A stretch of DNA of 64,000 nt, from assembly GCF_000745015.1 (NCBI RefSeq), contig NZ_JQNA01000002.1:4526001-4590000 (forward strand). Direction: 5' to 3'. The notes under the pieces were generated by a model. That model searched no databases. It was given only the letters and a program-made list of their open reading frames with translations, and was not told the DNA's origin. Source of the stretch: Burkholderia sp. 9120. Lineage in GTDB: Bacteria; Pseudomonadota; Gammaproteobacteria; Burkholderiales; Burkholderiaceae. Below, in pieces: positions 61,622-64,000 of this stretch. Within the stretch, counting starts at the first letter, position 1. The number at the start of each line of letters is the position of its first letter. Position numbers and translations under genes: made by a program.

Positions 61622-62632
61622 CTACCCGAACGTCGGCTCCAGAAACCGCTCGATCCAGACTGCCAAACGGTCGGCCGCAAAACTGGCATTGCGTGTGCCG
61701 GCACGGCAGACAATCGCGTCACCCTCACGCACAAACTGCAACGCGCCACCAGCCTCTTCCAGCCACAGCAGACCAGCCAGCCACGCCGCGTGCTCGGCCG
61801 ATACGACCTGCCCCACCGGCCGCGTGAGGAACTCGTTCAGCGTGGTCGGCGAAGTCCAGATCAGCGCGTCGCCACCGCCGCGTACCGTGGCGCCGAGGAC
61901 TTCAGCGAACACCTGCAACGCATCCGCCGCGCTGCGCCCCGCATGCTGCGTACGCAGCTCCACCAGACGCAGGCTGACCGCGTGGCCGAAGCTGCCGCCG
62001 CACTCGCTCTCGGCACGCACCAGGTCGGCGTAGTCCATACGCTGCCAGTCCGGCTCTGCATTGCGCGTACCGGCCAGTTCGGTGCCGGCCAGGTAGGTTT
62101 CCATCGGCTGGAAGCGGCCCGGACCGATCAGGCTGGCGCACAGCGTATGCACGATGCCGATGCGGGTGGCCAGGGTCTGCGTCTGCAGCACGCTCAGCTT
62201 CTCGCGCACGAGCTGGTCGCGCTCCTTGCGCAGCCCCGCCAGCTCCAGCGCCTGCTTCATCTCCATACGCAGCGCCGTGATGTCCCACGGCTTCTTGATA
62301 TAGCGATGGATTTGCCCCTGATTCACGGCCTCGACGGTCTGGTCCAGCTCCGAATAGGCCGTCGTCAGAATCCGCACGATGTGCGGATAGCGCTCGCGCG
62401 CATAGCGCAGCAGTTCGTTGCCGTGTTCGCCCGGCATGCGCTGGTCGGACACCAGCACGGCCAGGCTGTCGGCGTGGGCGTCCAGCATGGCCTTGCCGTC
62501 CTCCACGGAGGCGCCCGTCACGACCGGCGCGATCGCGCCGATGGCGCGCTCGAAGTATTTGACCGCGGTGGCTTCGTCATCAACGAACAGAATCGCCGGG
62601 GGCGGTGTCTGGTTGGCAATCGTATTGCTCAT
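61622..62632 (-). CDS. Response regulator with receiver domain and uncharacterised C-terminal domain
   Basis: A 336-residue protein. Receiver domain (residues 12-135): D18-D19-E acidic pocket, phosphoacceptor D63 in LVSDQRMPG, and K near 115 in YIKKPW. A helical linker (RMEMKQALELAGLRKERDQLVREK) follows, and then about 180 residues with no recognised output domain (no HTH, GGDEF, EAL or HD-GYP motif). Its start overlaps the stop of the small ATPase-fragment gene (ATGA), so it is translationally coupled. The kinase encoded upstream is its presumed donor. Confidence 0.85.
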   Translation of the reverse strand: MSNTIANQTPPPAILFVDDEATAVKYFERAIGAIAPVVTGASVEDGKAMLDAHADSLAVLVSDQRMPGEHGNELLRYARERYPHIVRILTTAYSELDQTVEAVNQGQIHRYIKKPWDITALRMEMKQALELAGLRKERDQLVREKLSVLQTQTLATRIGIVHTLCASLIGPGRFQPMETYLAGTELAGTRNAEPDWQRMDYADLVRAESECGGSFGHAVSLRLVELRTQHAGRSAADALQVFAEVLGATVRGGGDALIWTSPTTLNEFLTRPVGQVVSAEHAAWLAGLLWLEEAGGALQFVREGDAIVCRAGTRNASFAADRLAVWIERFLEPTFG

Positions 62633-62838
62633 TGGTAACTCCTGTGGATTCGATCCTTGAAATTTTGGAATGCCAGCGTCACGGTCGTGCCGGCGCTGGA
62701 CGCGGATGCGATCCTGATACTCCCGCCAAAGGACTGCATAACGCGGTTGCAGAAAATCATGTGGATGCCTATGCCGATGCCTGTACCGCTAACGCCGGCG
62801 TTCGTGATAACGGGGTCGACCCGCAGGCGCGGTATCAC
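62629..62838 (-). CDS. Mini-protein resembling the G2 end of a histidine-kinase ATPase domain
   Basis: A 69-residue frame starting with GTG (62836-62838), which overlaps the stop of the receiver gene, and ending in a stop that overlaps the start of the next receiver gene. The middle, VSGTGIGIGIHMIFCNRVMQ, resembles the G2 box and following helix of HATPase_c, and SFGGSIRIASASSAGTTVTL matches the end of that domain. The N, G1 and F boxes are missing, so it cannot bind ATP alone. It may be a remnant of a second kinase or a real coupled peptide. Confidence 0.5.
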   Translation of the reverse strand: MIPRLRVDPVITNAGVSGTGIGIGIHMIFCNRVMQSFGGSIRIASASSAGTTVTLAFQNFKDRIHRSYQ

Positions 62839-63239
62839 TTCGGGCGCAACGCCGAAGCCGCTGTCGCTGCTGCCAGCATCTCGCGGACCGTACTCAGGCC
62901 TAGCGGCTTCTCCAGGACTCGAAACACCTCGCCAGCACTGTCCGCTTCCAGTAGCGCGTCCTTATCCGCGTAGGCTGTCACAAGGATCCGCACGATATGC
63001 GGATACGCCTGCGACACCTGTCGCAACAGGTCGCCGCCGTGCCGGCCCGGCATGCGAAAGTCGGTCACGAGGATCGCCACCCGTGCCCCTTCGCGGCTCA
63101 GGATCGACAGGGCTTCGTCCGCGTCGCTCGCGAGCAGCACCTCATAGTCGCTGCCGGCCGCGCGCGCGAAGTACTTGCGAGCCAATTCCTCGTCATCGGC
63201 ATAGACGACAATCTGCCGTGCTTGCTGAGTCTCGCTCAT
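62835..63239 (-). CDS. Single-domain response regulator
   Basis: A 134-residue receiver-only protein: D15-D16-E acidic pocket, phosphoacceptor D60 in VTDFRMPG, T near 93 in LVTAYADKD, and K near 112 in VLEKPLG. It has no output domain, like CheY or Spo0F, and so probably acts by protein contact or as phosphate sink. It starts 8 bp after the kinase gene stop and overlaps the mini-protein gene, which places it in the same operon. Confidence 0.85.
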   Translation of the reverse strand: MSETQQARQIVVYADDEELARKYFARAAGSDYEVLLASDADEALSILSREGARVAILVTDFRMPGRHGGDLLRQVSQAYPHIVRILVTAYADKDALLEADSAGEVFRVLEKPLGLSTVREMLAAATAASALRPK

Positions 63240-63246
63240 GTCGGCA

Positions 63247-64000
63247 TCACTCGGCACGCGGCAGATCGAAGTTGAACGCCGTCCACTTGCCCAACTCGCT
63301 TTCCGCAAACAGTGTGCCGCCGTGCCGCTCCACCACCGCATAGCTGATGGACAGACCAAGGCCGAGGCCCTGGCCGACTTCGCGGGTCGTGAAGAATGGC
63401 TCAAACACCCGCGCCAGATTCTCCGCGGCGATCCCCGGCCCGTTGTCGCGCACCTTCAGGTGCAACCGCTCGTCTTGCCATTGCGCCTCGACATGAACCT
63501 GCGGCGATACGGTGCCGGCCTTGTGCATAGCCAGCGCGGCATTCGAGAACAGGTTGATGAGCACGCCGATCACTGCGGCTTCGTCGCCCAGCACCAGGGT
63601 GTCGAGGGGCAGCTCGCGCGTAATCGTCACGCCGCGCAACTCATGCGCGCTCAGCCGGATCGACGAATCGAGCGCCTTCTCGAACAGGAACGGCACGTCG
63701 TCGGCCGTCGCTCCGGGCTTGCGGTACGCAAAGGTCTTCAGGTCCGACACGATATGCTGGATGCGGTGCATGCCCTGCCGGGCATCCGTCAGGCATTCCT
63801 GCAGCGACGGGCTGTCTTTGACCTGCGGTTCTTCCATCGCGACTTCGATCGCCATCAGACAGAAGTTGACCGGGTTGTTGACCTCGTGGAGCAGCCCCGC
63901 GGACAACGTACCGATTGCCGCCATCTTCTCCTGCTGCAACAACTGGCCCTTGATCTTCGCGAGACTTTCGTTGGTGCGGGCGAGTTGCTCGTTCTTGTGC
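63247..64000 (-). CDS. Sensor histidine kinase, N-terminus beyond the window
   Basis: The frame runs to the right edge; about 250 codons are visible. The phosphoacceptor His is in GTLSAGLLHEVNNPVNF, and the N box (LINLFSNAALAMHK), G1 (VRDNGPGIA), F box and G2 (GQGLGLGLSI) are all present. The upstream part visible (KNEQLARTNESLAKIKGQLL) is a coiled coil, and a sensory domain probably lies beyond the window. It heads an operon with two receivers and the mini-ATPase frame. Confidence 0.88.
   Translation of the reverse strand, partial: HKNEQLARTNESLAKIKGQLLQQEKMAAIGTLSAGLLHEVNNPVNFCLMAIEVAMEEPQVKDSPSLQECLTDARQGMHRIQHIVSDLKTFAYRKPGATADDVPFLFEKALDSSIRLSAHELRGVTITRELPLDTLVLGDEAAVIGVLINLFSNAALAMHKAGTVSPQVHVEAQWQDERLHLKVRDNGPGIAAENLARVFEPFFTTREVGQGLGLGLSISYAVVERHGGTLFAESELGKWTAFNFDLPRAE

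Noticed and set aside
1..64000. CRISPR array, tRNA or rRNA genes
   Set aside because: No regularly spaced repeats and no tRNA cloverleaf or rRNA-like stretch were seen by eye.

Overview
The window is high-GC DNA from a betaproteobacterium, most likely Burkholderiaceae and closest in style to Paraburkholderia. The grounds are the gene content: LysR, AraC, GlxA and TetR regulators beside small catabolic operons, a short H-NS-family protein with the WSGRGR motif, an IS3 remnant of Burkholderia type, and GC-rich third codon positions. No rRNA, tRNA, CRISPR array, complete phage or origin was seen. It reads as an accessory, regulator-dense part of a chromosome. This placement is inference from memory of protein families; no search was run.

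Layout. 1-5.8 kb: 3' part of a DUF445 membrane protein, a GNAT, a divergent LysR/LysE-type exporter pair, a divergent TetR/TetX-like FAD monooxygenase pair with two visible operators, and a YciH/SUI1 protein. 6-13.5 kb: a lower-GC stretch rich in group-transfer enzymes (SAM methyltransferase with an overlapping short ORF, arylamine N-acetyltransferase, four GNATs plus one GNAT pseudogene, a Nudix hydrolase). 13.6-20.8 kb: an ABC exporter, then an organosulfur cluster (SsuC, SsuB, SsuA-like, SfnB/DszC-like flavoprotein) with a convergent SsuD/SfnG-like monooxygenase. 20.9-26.8 kb: orphan branched-chain amino-acid binding protein, GlxA-type regulator, cytoplasmic asparaginase, and an AI-2E-type permease with a long soluble tail. 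27-33.2 kb: aromatic-ring FAD monooxygenase with DUF2783 partner, convergent to an aminotransferase, class II aldolase and ketopantoate-reductase-like operon under a divergent LysR. 33.2-40.2 kb: LuxR and LysR regulators, MFS transporter, a periplasmic protein with two TonB-type domains, H-NS/TetR pair with palindromes, and a secreted alpha/beta hydrolase. 40.3-43 kb: P-loop kinase-like gene, an IS3 fragment fused to the tail of an efflux outer-membrane protein, and a DUF4410 protein. 43-53.6 kb: O-methyltransferase/AraC pair, an effector-like small protein, small lower-GC orphans, a dehydrogenase/hydrolase pair with TetR, a folD pseudogene, GNAT, proline dehydrogenase, and a second protein sharing a domain with the TonB-type one. 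53.9-61.5 kb: stand-alone LeuB, AraC/SDR pair, GST, methyltransferase/MerR pair with a classical MerR promoter, and three orphans. 61.6-64 kb: a two-component operon (kinase cut by the window end, receiver protein, mini-ATPase fragment, receiver with a novel C-terminal domain).

The commonest architecture is a regulator divergent from one enzyme or transporter, with an inverted repeat between them. The observations I rate highest are the domain shared by two unlinked secreted proteins, the translationally coupled mini-HATPase, the acetyltransferase-rich stretch, and the regulatory sites of the TetR/TetX and MerR/methyltransferase pairs.
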